Source: Granulicella sp. WH15 (GTDB lineage Bacteria; Acidobacteriota; Terriglobia; Terriglobales; Acidobacteriaceae). From it: a stretch of 64,000 nt of DNA. This document shows, piece after piece, positions 26,905-34,947 of this stretch. The notes under the pieces are model-generated. The model ran no database searches. It was not told the DNA's origin and saw only the letters and a list, made by a program, of their open reading frames with translations. Within the stretch, counting starts at the first letter, position 1, and each line of letters opens with the position of its first letter. Both the position numbers and the translations under genes were made by a program. The DNA lies in NCBI RefSeq assembly GCF_009914315.1, contig NZ_CP042596.1, forward strand, positions 1,922,001 through 1,986,000, written 5' to 3'.

Positions 26905-26936
26905 CACCTCGAGAGTTACATATTAAAGGTGACTCC

Positions 26937-28202
26937 ATGAAAGCTGTAGAGGCCGAGCCGGAGGAGGCCGGTCTTCTGAAGCGGCTCGGACCGGGGCTTG
27001 TAACCGGCGCGGCGGATGATGATCCGAGCGGCATCGCTACCTATAGCCAGGTCGGCGCGCAGTTTGGCTACGCGCTGACCTGGACGATGCTGTTCAGTCT
27101 GCCGTTGATGATCGCGATTCAGGAGATCAGCGGCAGGATCGGCTGCGTGACGGGCCGGGGGATCGCCGAGAACCTGCGTCGGCATTACTCGCCGTGGCTG
27201 GTGCGGACGATCGTGGTATTGCTGCTGGTGGCCAATACCATCAACATCGGCGCGGACCTGGGCGCGATGGGTGCGGCGATGCGGCTGCTGATAGGCGGCG
27301 ATCAACGGCTGTACACGGTGGTCTTCGGGGTAGTATGCGTGCTGGCTGAGGTCTTCATCAGCTATGCGAACTATGCGCGGACGCTGAAGTGGTTGACTGT
27401 CGTTCTGTTTGCGTATGTGGCAGTGGTCTTCAGCGTGCATCTGCCGTGGCAGCAGGCTCTAAGCGCAACGTTTGTGCCGCGCATTGCACTGAACTCCGCC
27501 GGTGCGATGGCGTTGGTGGCGGTGTTGGGAACTACAATCAGCCCTTACCTGTTCTTCTGGCAATCGTCGCTGGAGGTGCAGGAGAGAATGCGGCGTGGTG
27601 TTGAGCCGGGCTGCTTGTCGCCGGAGACTGCCGCGCCGCAGTTGAAGCGGATTCGGACCGACACCATGGTCGGCATGTGCATCTCGAATGTGATCGCGGT
27701 CTTCATCATCTATGCGACGGCTGCGACGCTGCATGCGAAGGGCATTACGACGATCCAGACCTCGGCGCAAGCGGCGGAGGCTTTACGGCCGATCGCCGGG
27801 CCGTTGACGTTTGTGATCTTTGCCACGGGGATTATCGGGACGGGACTGCTGGCTGTGCCGGTGCTCGCGGGATCGAGTGCTTACGCGCTGGCCGAGACCT
27901 TTCGCTGGAGGGAAGGGCTGGATCAGAAGCTCGAGAAAGCGAAGTGGTTCTATGGGGCGATTGCGGTATCGACGCTTGTTGGAGTGGCGCTGAACTTTAC
28001 GAAGCTGGACCCGGTGAAGGCGCTCTACTGGAGCGCGGTGGTGAATGGAGTACTGGCTGCTCCAGTGATGGCGGTCATTATGTTGATCGCGGGGAACGAG
28101 CAGATTATGCAGGAGCTTAAGTTGCGTGGAGCGATTCGGGTGATGGGGTGGTTGGCCACGCTGGTGATGGTCGTGGCCAGCGTGGCCTTCTTTGTGTTGT
28201 AG
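26937..28202 (+). CDS. Nramp-related divalent metal transporter with altered metal site
   Basis: A 421-residue inner-membrane protein with about eleven hydrophobic segments and the Nramp/LeuT-fold pattern. The TM1 motif is DDDPSGIATYSQVG where classical Nramp has DPGN, and in TM6 the usual MPH is replaced: LGTTISPYLFFWQS (Ile and Tyr instead of Met and His). The transition-metal-selecting Met is thus missing. Nramp-related Mg transporters (NRMT) share such a change, so Mg2+ or another hard ion is a plausible cargo, but this is inferred. AAAGGTGA precedes the ATG. It is 32 bases past xfp on the same strand and may be in the same transcript; Mg2+ is a phosphoketolase cofactor. Confidence 0.82.
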   Translation: MKAVEAEPEEAGLLKRLGPGLVTGAADDDPSGIATYSQVGAQFGYALTWTMLFSLPLMIAIQEISGRIGCVTGRGIAENLRRHYSPWLVRTIVVLLLVANTINIGADLGAMGAAMRLLIGGDQRLYTVVFGVVCVLAEVFISYANYARTLKWLTVVLFAYVAVVFSVHLPWQQALSATFVPRIALNSAGAMALVAVLGTTISPYLFFWQSSLEVQERMRRGVEPGCLSPETAAPQLKRIRTDTMVGMCISNVIAVFIIYATAATLHAKGITTIQTSAQAAEALRPIAGPLTFVIFATGIIGTGLLAVPVLAGSSAYALAETFRWREGLDQKLEKAKWFYGAIAVSTLVGVALNFTKLDPVKALYWSAVVNGVLAAPVMAVIMLIAGNEQIMQELKLRGAIRVMGWLATLVMVVASVAFFVL

Positions 28203-28497
28203 GCAGACACTCGAAGCATGGTCGCCAGCGGGGAAGAAAGCATACCTCGAGGGCTAAAGCCCGCATTGGTGGTGGGTTTTAATGTCCGGGCTAAAGCCCG
28301 GACCTACCCCAGAAGCAACAGCAAAAATAACAGCAGGAAAAGAAGCAACAGCAAGGCCAACGGCAAAGACGACGGCAACAGCAAAGACAGAAGCAGATTC
28401 CTCCGCTTCGCTCCTGAATGACAACCAAGAAAACAGGCAACGGCAAATCGCCCTCATGCCGCAGCCATGCATGAGGACGATTTGCGTGAGGAGGAGG
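28203..28497. repeat. Gene-free region with GGGCTAAAGCCC palindromes and a CAACAGCAAA-type low-complexity run
   Basis: Between the convergent Nramp-like and rhaB genes. GGGCTAAAGCCC occurs at 28251-28262 and, extended to the perfect palindrome GTCCGGGCTAAAGCCCGGAC, at 28284-28303. Bases 28311-28390 are a run of imperfect CAACAGCAAAA/CAACGGCAAAG units with almost no T. I see no gene, and the run lacks codon structure of a kind that would suggest protein. Confidence 0.7.
28443..28485. terminator. Hairpin terminator of the rhamnose operon / Nramp gene
   Basis: GCAAATCG-CCTCATGC (28443-28459) pairs with GCATGAGG-CGATTTGC (28469-28485) with one mismatch, loop of nine bases. It sits 12 bases before the rhaB stop codon region on the minus strand. 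Confidence 0.6.
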
Positions 28498-29961
28498 CTA
28501 TACGACTCGGCTTGCGGAGCGGAGACGCTTTGCCCACAGGCTGGTGGTGAGTTCGCTCGAGGCTTCGGGCCGTTCGAGCGTGGCCAACTGCACCGCGAAG
28601 TTGCCGAGTGTGGAGCTTTCGGTTTCGGTGCCGCGGATGGGTAGCCCCGTGGCCTCGGAGGTAAGGCGCGTGAGCAGAGCGTTCTGACTGCCGCCGCCTA
28701 CGATGTAGAGGTGCTCGAAGTGCTTGCTGGTCATATGCTCGATGTGTTTGAGCACGTCGGCGTAGCGCGCGGCCAGGCTGTGGAAGATGAGCGAGGCCAG
28801 ATGAGGAGCGTCTTCGTGAGCTGTGCTGTACTGGGCCAAATGGCGACGCGCAAGCTGTGCGTTGATGCGGTCGGCCATGCCGCCCTGTAGCAGCAGATCG
28901 GGGTCGTCTACGTCGATCAGATGGTGCGGCGTGGGCACCTGGCCAGCGGCGTGGACCAGCTCGGCGATGGTAAAGGTCGCTCCGGCCTTGGTCCAATCTT
29001 CCATGCACTGACGCAGCAGCCAGAGGCCGTTGACGTTGCGGTGGAAGCAGGTGCGGCCGTCGGCTCCGGCGAGGTTGGTGTAGTTGGCTTCGGAGGACTC
29101 GGGGGTGTTGACCGGCGCGTCGAGCAGCGTGCCCACCAGCGACCAGGTGCCCGAGCTGATGTAGGCCCAGTCCTTGCCCGCGTCGGGGATGGCAGCGATG
29201 GCCGAGGCGGTGTCGTGGCAGCAGGGCGCGATGAGGCGTGTGTCGGCGAAGGCGGGAAGCTCGGCAAGCTCGCCGCGTAGGTGCCCGATGTCGGTGCCGG
29301 GAGGCACGATGGACGGGGCGCAGCGGATCTCCAGCTCGAGCGCCTCGAAGATCTCGGGGGACCACTCGCCGTCCAGCCCGACCATCTGGGTGTGGGTGGC
29401 GTTGGTCAGCTCGGAGACGGGGCGACCGCCGAGACGAAAGAGGACGTACTCGGGCAGGTTGAGCCAGTGCTTGCAAGCCAGCTCCGGCGCGGCCAGCTTG
29501 TCGGCGAAGAGCTGGTAGGCCGTGTTGATGCGGCTGATCTGGATGCCGGTGATCTCGCGCATCTGCGTGGCGGAGATGCGCTCGTGCATCGCGGTCTCGG
29601 CGGAGAGGGTGCGGGTGTCGCGGTAAGAGAACGGTTCGCCGACGGCGTTGCCGTTGTCGTCGAGTTTTACGTAGTCGACGGCCCAGCCATCGACGGCGAT
29701 GGAGCGGATGCCCTCGGGAGCAAGCTCGGCGCAGAGCCGGAGGCCGGAGTGAAGCTCGGTGAGGATGCGGCTCATCTGCCAGTGCAGCTCGCCGTTGGTG
29801 GGCACGGCTTCGTTGGCGAAGCGATAGACCAGGCGAATCTCGGGGCCTTCAGGGAGCCAGCGGAGAAGGGAGACGCGACAGCTCTCCGCGCCCAGGTCGA
29901 TAGCGACAAGGGCGCGGAGGTCGTGCGGAGTTAGGTTGTCTTCGGTTGTACGAGGGATCAC
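28498..29961 (-). CDS. rhaB: Rhamnulokinase
   Basis: A 487-residue FGGY-family sugar kinase that phosphorylates L-rhamnulose with ATP. Seen: VAIDLGAESCRVSLL (phosphate 1 loop), IRSIAVDGWAVDYVKLD, YRDTRT, SGTWSLVG (phosphate 2/adenosine) and YIVGGGSQNALLTRL. These are RhaB features, including the DGWAVDY substrate part. The start is GTG at 29961, and its first four bases GTGA overlap the stop codon of the aldolase-dehydrogenase gene, so translation is coupled. Last gene of the minus-strand rhamnose cluster. Confidence 0.96.
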   Translation of the reverse strand: MIPRTTEDNLTPHDLRALVAIDLGAESCRVSLLRWLPEGPEIRLVYRFANEAVPTNGELHWQMSRILTELHSGLRLCAELAPEGIRSIAVDGWAVDYVKLDDNGNAVGEPFSYRDTRTLSAETAMHERISATQMREITGIQISRINTAYQLFADKLAAPELACKHWLNLPEYVLFRLGGRPVSELTNATHTQMVGLDGEWSPEIFEALELEIRCAPSIVPPGTDIGHLRGELAELPAFADTRLIAPCCHDTASAIAAIPDAGKDWAYISSGTWSLVGTLLDAPVNTPESSEANYTNLAGADGRTCFHRNVNGLWLLRQCMEDWTKAGATFTIAELVHAAGQVPTPHHLIDVDDPDLLLQGGMADRINAQLARRHLAQYSTAHEDAPHLASLIFHSLAARYADVLKHIEHMTSKHFEHLYIVGGGSQNALLTRLTSEATGLPIRGTETESSTLGNFAVQLATLERPEASSELTTSLWAKRLRSASRVV

Positions 29962-32159
29962 CGGAGATAAGCCTCGGTCAGGCCGCCATCGACCGGGATA
30001 AGGTGGCCGGTGGTGACAGGTGCCTTCGGCCCACCGACGAAGAGGATCGCTTCGGCGCAGTCCTTGGGGTCGATGGGGACGTGGGTGAGCGTGCGCTTGG
30101 CGTAGAAGTGGGCCAGCGCGTTGCGCAGCTCATCGTCGCTCTGCGACTCCTCGAACGGGATGCCGTACTTGGCCAGCGAGGCTTTGACGCGATCGCGCGG
30201 GAACATGGTGGAACCCTTGACGACCGTAGCCGGGCTGATGCCGTTGACGCGCAGCAGCGGCGAGTAGGCTACGGCCAGCTCGCGGACGAGGTGGCTGAGC
30301 GCTGCCTTGCTGACGTCGTAGGCCTCCGAGCCGCGCTTGGGCACTACAGCGTTGGCCGAGCTGGTGAGGACGACACTCGAGGGCAGGTCCTGCGCCTTGA
30401 AGAGCGGCTGGGCCTCGTCGGTCAGCAGGTAGTTCGCCGTGACGTTGACCTCGAGCGTGAGCGCCCACTGGGCATCGGTGATGATGCCGTCGGGAGACGA
30501 GGGGAACATGGCCGCGGTGTTGATGAGCAGGTCGATGCCGCTGTAGGCTGCGACGGTTGCGTCGAGTGCGGACTGGATGACGTCGCGCTTGCGGATATCG
30601 ATGCGGGTGGCGACGGCGCACTCGGAGCCGCCGATGGCCTTGGCCTCGTCGGCCACCTTCTGTGCGGCCTCCTGCGAGAGGTCGGCGACGACGATGTGGG
30701 CTCCGCGCTCGGCTGCGAGCAGGACGACCTCACGGCCGATGCCGCTGGCTCCGCCGACGACCAGAACGATGCGGCGGCTCAGCTCCTTCTCGGGCGGCTG
30801 GCGGCGGATCTTCGCTTCTTCAAGCGCCCAGTACTCGATGCGGAAGGCCTCGCTCGGGGGCAGCGCGACGTAGTTCTGGTGCACGCTGAAGGCCGAGGTG
30901 GGAGCTGCGGGGCCAGCCTGCGGAAGCACGGGCGGGCACTTGTCCTCGTCCATCGCGCCTGCGCCCTCCATCACATGGATGGCGTTGGTGTAGAACTCGC
31001 CGGTGATGCGGGACTCGGCCTTGTTCTTGCCGAAGCTGAACATGCCGACGCCGGGGACGAGCACGACGGTGGGGCTGGCGTCGCGCATGGCGGGCGACTC
31101 GGGCAGGGCGTGCGCCTTGTAGTACTCGGCGTACTCGGCGCGGTAGGTGGTCAGGGCCTGCTCGACGAGCGGCTCGATCTCCTTGACGTCGGTCGCGGGA
31201 TCCCACGGTACGAAGAGCGGGCGGATCTTGGTGCGGATGAAGTGGTCGGGGCAGCTTGTGCCGAGGTAGGCGAGCTGCTGGGCCGAGTGCGAGTTGACGA
31301 AGTTGAGCACGTCGGCGGAGTCGCTGAAGCTGCCGATGACGCGCTGCTTCTTCGAGATGCGGCCGCGCAGGTACGGCATCAGCTTGAGGGCGACCTTCTG
31401 GCGGTCGGCGTGGGGCAGGTGCTTCTGGCCGCCGAAGCTGGCGCCCTTCTTGGCGGCGTGCTCGAGGACGAACTGGCCGAGCTGGTCGATGATGGCGATG
31501 GTGTTCAGGTAGCTCTCGCGCTGGGTGTTGCCCCAGGTGAAGAGGCCGTGGCCGCCGAGGACAACGCCGTCGCAGCCGGGAACCTTCTCGACCGCCTCAC
31601 GGAGCATCATCGCCAGCTCGAAGCCGGGGCGCTGCCAAGGTAACCACACGATCTTATGACCAAAACGTTGGTTGAACTCCTCCATCTTCTCGAGGCCGTT
31701 GGCCGAGGCCGCGAGGGCGATGCCCCAGTCGGGGTGGAGGTGGTCGACGTGGGGGAAGGGCAGGAAGCCGTGCAGTGGAGTGTCGATCGAGGCCGCTACG
31801 GGGTTGTTGCCGAAGGTGCAGAGCGGATACATGCCGACGATCTCGTCCTCACGCTCGACGCCCTGGTAGCTCTTCTCGAGAGCCAGAACCTTGTCGAGGT
31901 AGAGCGTGGCGAAGCCGGAGCGCTTGATGCTGCCGAGGTCGCCGCCGGAGCCTTTGACCCAGAGAACCTTCTTGGTCTCGCCGTCGAGCGGATCGACGAT
32001 GTCGAACTTGGAGCTGGTGTTGCCGCCGCCGAAGTTGGTGATGCGCAGATCGGAGCCGAGCAGGTTGGAGCGGTAGCGGAGCAACTCAGGGGCATCCAGT
32101 TTGGAGGCGACTGCGTCGTCCCAGCGGTCTTCGAGGTAGTGCAGCTTCGGGTTGGCCAT
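29958..32159 (-). CDS. Bifunctional rhamnulose-1-phosphate aldolase / short-chain dehydrogenase
   Basis: A 733-residue fusion. The N-terminal about 420 residues are a class II aldolase domain (zinc-dependent, AraD/RhaD family), with the marks GGGNTSSKFDIVDP, HPDWGIALAAS and GGHGLFTWG. The C-terminal part is an SDR: VVGGASGIGREVV, NTAAMFPS, then AYDVSKAALSHLV with the YxxxK, and GHLIPVDGG at the end. Known homologues split rhamnulose-1-P to dihydroxyacetone-P and L-lactaldehyde and oxidise the latter to L-lactate. AAGGACGTT stands before the ATG. It overlaps rhaB by four bases. An operator-like site shared with the rhaI/rhaT region lies 70-90 bases upstream. Confidence 0.94.
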   Translation of the reverse strand: MANPKLHYLEDRWDDAVASKLDAPELLRYRSNLLGSDLRITNFGGGNTSSKFDIVDPLDGETKKVLWVKGSGGDLGSIKRSGFATLYLDKVLALEKSYQGVEREDEIVGMYPLCTFGNNPVAASIDTPLHGFLPFPHVDHLHPDWGIALAASANGLEKMEEFNQRFGHKIVWLPWQRPGFELAMMLREAVEKVPGCDGVVLGGHGLFTWGNTQRESYLNTIAIIDQLGQFVLEHAAKKGASFGGQKHLPHADRQKVALKLMPYLRGRISKKQRVIGSFSDSADVLNFVNSHSAQQLAYLGTSCPDHFIRTKIRPLFVPWDPATDVKEIEPLVEQALTTYRAEYAEYYKAHALPESPAMRDASPTVVLVPGVGMFSFGKNKAESRITGEFYTNAIHVMEGAGAMDEDKCPPVLPQAGPAAPTSAFSVHQNYVALPPSEAFRIEYWALEEAKIRRQPPEKELSRRIVLVVGGASGIGREVVLLAAERGAHIVVADLSQEAAQKVADEAKAIGGSECAVATRIDIRKRDVIQSALDATVAAYSGIDLLINTAAMFPSSPDGIITDAQWALTLEVNVTANYLLTDEAQPLFKAQDLPSSVVLTSSANAVVPKRGSEAYDVSKAALSHLVRELAVAYSPLLRVNGISPATVVKGSTMFPRDRVKASLAKYGIPFEESQSDDELRNALAHFYAKRTLTHVPIDPKDCAEAILFVGGPKAPVTTGHLIPVDGGLTEAYLR

Positions 32160-32229
32160 AACGTCCTTTTCCTTCAGTTCAAACGCTTTTGAGAACTACG
32201 TGACGACGATAATTTTTGCACATCCATAA

Positions 32230-32246
32230 CCAATAGAGCAATTATT
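32230..32246. promoter_or_regulatory. Candidate operator, rhamnose motif copy 1
   Basis: CCAATAGAGCAATTATT matches CCAATAGATAAATCATT at 34855-34871 in 14 of 17 bases. It overlaps an imperfect inverted repeat (32239-32261, CAATTATTC-CTATA-GAAGAATTG) upstream of the aldolase-dehydrogenase gene. The binding protein is inferred to be the regulator encoded at 32282. Confidence 0.5.
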
Positions 32247-32281
32247 CCTATAGAAGAATTGATGAATTTGGCCGGACATTC

Positions 32282-33448
32282 CTATGCTTTGACGGCCCGC
32301 TTGCCGGTTGCTGCGGCCTTGGTCTTGATGAGAGTGGGAGTGGCTTTAGTCCGGCGCTTGAGCTGCGGCGTGGTGATTACCTTGTGCTCAATGAAGTTGT
32401 AGGGGGCGACCTTGTCGCCGCGCAGCAGGGATAGGCCCAGCTCGATGAGGCGGGGGCCGTAGAGGCTGGCCTCGTGCGAGACCGAGCCGATGGCCGGGGT
32501 GCCCGCGCGACGCATCTCGAGCGCCATCTCGTCGACGAAGTCCTGGCCGACGACTACCGCGTGACGCTCGCGGCCCAGCTCGCGCAGAGCGGCGATGGCC
32601 CCGAGGGCGCTGGTGTCGTTGGCGGCCGCGATGAGGATGCGCGTGGCGTTGGGATGACGGTTCAGGAAGTCGTAGACGACCTTGTAGCTGGCGGTGCTGA
32701 GGCCGCGTCCATCGACGCGGACGAAGGACTCCGGCGGGATGTTTTGCAGGGTGGTCTTTACGGCTTCGAATGCGCCGGTGATGCGGCTCTGCACCAGTTG
32801 CCCAGCCTCTTCGAGATCGAGGCCCAGCATCCAGTCCATCTTGCCGCCCCAGCGGTTCAGGGCATACTCGGCCAGCAGGCTGCCTGCTTCGTAGCCCACG
32901 CGGTAGTTGTCCACGCCGAAGTAGGTGGAGTGCGGGTGGGGAATGTCGATGGCGATCAGCGGGATGTTGGCGGCGGCGATGCGGTCGGCGATGATGGGCG
33001 CGGCGTGCTGTTCCACCTGGAACTCGATGACCACGTCCACGCCCTCGCGGACGAAGGACTCGGCGTTCCGCACTGCGGTCTCGGCGTCGTAGCAGTTGTC
33101 CATCACGATGAGATCGACGCCCAGCCCGGCGGCGGCCTGTTTAAGACTGGCGGTGACAGCTTGCGAGAAGGGCATCTCTGCGCTCTGGCCGCCGAAGCCG
33201 AAGCGCACCTTCTTGGGGCGGGCGATGTAGTGGTAGCCGCGATCGGGCGTCTGGCCGACGTAGCCTCGATGAACCAGTGTCTTAAGGATGCGATAAACAG
33301 TGGTCTTCGAGACCTTGGTCTGCTTGTGGATGGCCTCAAGCACCAGAGGCTCGCTCTGCGATTGCAGCAGCTCAAGGATGTCCAGCGCCTTGGTGAGGAC
33401 CGGGATCAGGTATAGACGTTTCGTCTTCGCCTTGCGTGGCATGGACAT
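32282..33448 (-). CDS. Transcriptional regulator: IclR-type HTH fused to sugar-binding PBP1 domain
   Basis: A 388-residue protein. Residues about 12-75 form a winged HTH of the IclR kind (LTKALDILELLQSQSEPLVLEAIHKQTKVSKTTVYRILKTLVHRGYV). From about residue 100 it continues with a periplasmic-binding-protein-1 / LacI-like domain (LGVDLIVMDNCYDAETAVRNAESFVREGVDVVIEFQVE, IPLIAIDIPHPHSTYFGVDNYRVG, AANDTSALGAIAALRELG). IclR proteins normally carry a GAF-like effector domain, so this is a different combination. Because it lies between rhaI and the aldolase gene, it is the likely rhamnose-responsive regulator. ATG 33448 is chosen; ATG 33442 is two codons later. The C-terminal 35 residues are Lys/Thr/Ala-rich. 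Confidence 0.85.
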   Translation of the reverse strand: MSMPRKAKTKRLYLIPVLTKALDILELLQSQSEPLVLEAIHKQTKVSKTTVYRILKTLVHRGYVGQTPDRGYHYIARPKKVRFGFGGQSAEMPFSQAVTASLKQAAAGLGVDLIVMDNCYDAETAVRNAESFVREGVDVVIEFQVEQHAAPIIADRIAAANIPLIAIDIPHPHSTYFGVDNYRVGYEAGSLLAEYALNRWGGKMDWMLGLDLEEAGQLVQSRITGAFEAVKTTLQNIPPESFVRVDGRGLSTASYKVVYDFLNRHPNATRILIAAANDTSALGAIAALRELGRERHAVVVGQDFVDEMALEMRRAGTPAIGSVSHEASLYGPRLIELGLSLLRGDKVAPYNFIEHKVITTPQLKRRTKATPTLIKTKAAATGKRAVKA

Positions 33449-33562
33449 GAATGTAGACAGCCTCAATCTGGAGATGCGCAGCTCTGGTGGACCATTATCG
33501 CAGCGAATCACCTTTGCCTCTCAGAGTGGACCGCGCATCGCTGCACGATCCACTCCGAATCA

Positions 33563-34756
33563 TCAGGCGTAGGAGCTGACGGAACCGGCGTTCTTCGCAC
33601 GCCGCTCCTCGGTAATCTTCTCGACGTAGCCCTCGGTGCGCAGGGCAGCCATGGGGTCGGCAGCGAGGCCGCGAGCAGTGCGCCACTCGGCCAGGGCAGG
33701 GCGAACGTCGGACCAGAAGGCGCTGCGGAACAACTCCTCGGCCTCGACCAGCTTGCAGGAGTCCTGCAACTCGGCCAGCTTGTCCTGATCGACGAGCGCG
33801 GCCTTGGCGTACAGCTCCTGCGCGGTGACGACGGTCTGGACCATCGCCTCCATCTTGCCCTTCAGGTTGTGGCTCTGGTCGATCATGAACGCCGGGGTGG
33901 TCTTGCTACCGGTTAGATGCTGCTGGAAGTGGATCTCATGGAAGATGCGGAAGACCTGGTAGGGGTCGATGGAGCCGAGGGTGAGGTCGTCGTCGGCGTA
34001 CTTGCGGTCGTTGAAGTGGAAGCCGCCGAGTGCGTTGAGCTGGAGCAGCCACGCCACAATCTGCTCGATGTTAGTGCCCTGATAGTGGTGGCCGGTGTCG
34101 ACGAGCACCTTGGCCTGCGGGCCGGCGTTGCGGGCCAGCTCGAGCGCCATGCCCCAGTCGGCGATATCGGTGTGGTAGAAGGCAGGTTCGAAGGGTTTGT
34201 ACTCGACCAGCAGGGTCTGGCCGGGAGCGAGCGCGGCATGGGTCTTCTGGAGCGTCTCCTGCATCCAGCCGATGCGGCGGCGCATGCTCTGCGAGCCGGG
34301 GTAGTTGGAACCGTCGGAGACCCAGAGGGAGACCTCGGCCGAGCCGAGCGCCTTGCCGATCTCGACCGAGTCGATCATGTGCGCGGTGGCCTTGGCGCGG
34401 ACCTCGGCGCTGGGGTTGCAGATGGAGCCGAACTTATACTCCTGATCCTGGAAGAGATTGGGATTGATGGAACCGGCGCGCACGCCGGTTTTCTTCACCA
34501 GCGCCTGGATGGCGGGCACGCTGGCGAGGCCCTCGGGCAGATCCCACAGCACGTGCAACGCGAGCGTCGGGGTTGCGCCGGTCAGGCGATTGACCTCTGC
34601 CGCGTCGGCGAACTTCTCTTCGATGTTCGTGGCTGCGGCTTCCTGCACAAACTTGCCGAATCGTGTGCCTGTGTTGGCAAAACCCCACGACGGAATCTCG
34701 ATCGCAAAGGCATCCATTGCGGCAAATATGCGTTGCGTGGCCTGTTCATTCTTCAT
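33563..34756 (-). CDS. rhaI: L-rhamnose isomerase (RhaI family)
   Basis: A 397-residue xylose-isomerase-like TIM barrel that turns L-rhamnose into L-rhamnulose. Features of the RhaI (Pseudomonas stutzeri / Bacteroidetes) group rather than RhaA: FAIEIPSWGFANTGTRFGKF at the start, VSLWVSDGSNYPG, LLVEYKPFEPAFYHTDIADWG, VDTGHHYQGTNIEQIVAWL and LGGFHFNDRKYADDDL, with Glu, Asp and His metal ligands in the last three. The upstream open frame reaches further, but ATG 34756 begins MKNEQATQRI and is used. It begins the minus-strand rhamnose cluster and diverges from rhaT. Confidence 0.92.
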   Translation of the reverse strand: MKNEQATQRIFAAMDAFAIEIPSWGFANTGTRFGKFVQEAAATNIEEKFADAAEVNRLTGATPTLALHVLWDLPEGLASVPAIQALVKKTGVRAGSINPNLFQDQEYKFGSICNPSAEVRAKATAHMIDSVEIGKALGSAEVSLWVSDGSNYPGSQSMRRRIGWMQETLQKTHAALAPGQTLLVEYKPFEPAFYHTDIADWGMALELARNAGPQAKVLVDTGHHYQGTNIEQIVAWLLQLNALGGFHFNDRKYADDDLTLGSIDPYQVFRIFHEIHFQQHLTGSKTTPAFMIDQSHNLKGKMEAMVQTVVTAQELYAKAALVDQDKLAELQDSCKLVEAEELFRSAFWSDVRPALAEWRTARGLAADPMAALRTEGYVEKITEERRAKNAGSVSSYA

Positions 34757-34854
34757 CGAAGTGCATCCCCTCTGTACTCGCCGCGCCGGGGCGCGTAAAT
34801 TCCTGCGTGAACTTACTATACCTATTGAAAACGTGCTTGTAAGGCAGTCCGGCT

Positions 34855-34871
34855 CCAATAGATAAATCATT
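34855..34871. promoter_or_regulatory. Candidate operator, rhamnose motif copy 2
   Basis: CCAATAGATAAATCATT lies between divergent rhaI (start 34756) and rhaT (start 34948), about midway. It shares 14 of 17 bases with the site upstream of the aldolase-dehydrogenase gene, which supports joint control of uptake and catabolism. Confidence 0.5.
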
Positions 34872-34947
34872 TCACAGAAATCGTTCCGGTCAGTTACGAT
34901 AGGTGCGCACCCTTCCGGCAGAGGAGCGGTCCGTTCGAGGAGTTTCG

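Noticed and set aside
28311..28390. CRISPR-like repeat array
   Set aside because: The units are short, imperfect and without spacers of even length.
29946..31643. A 565-codon open frame on the plus strand
   Set aside because: Antisense to the aldolase-dehydrogenase gene; low-complexity composition and no domain.
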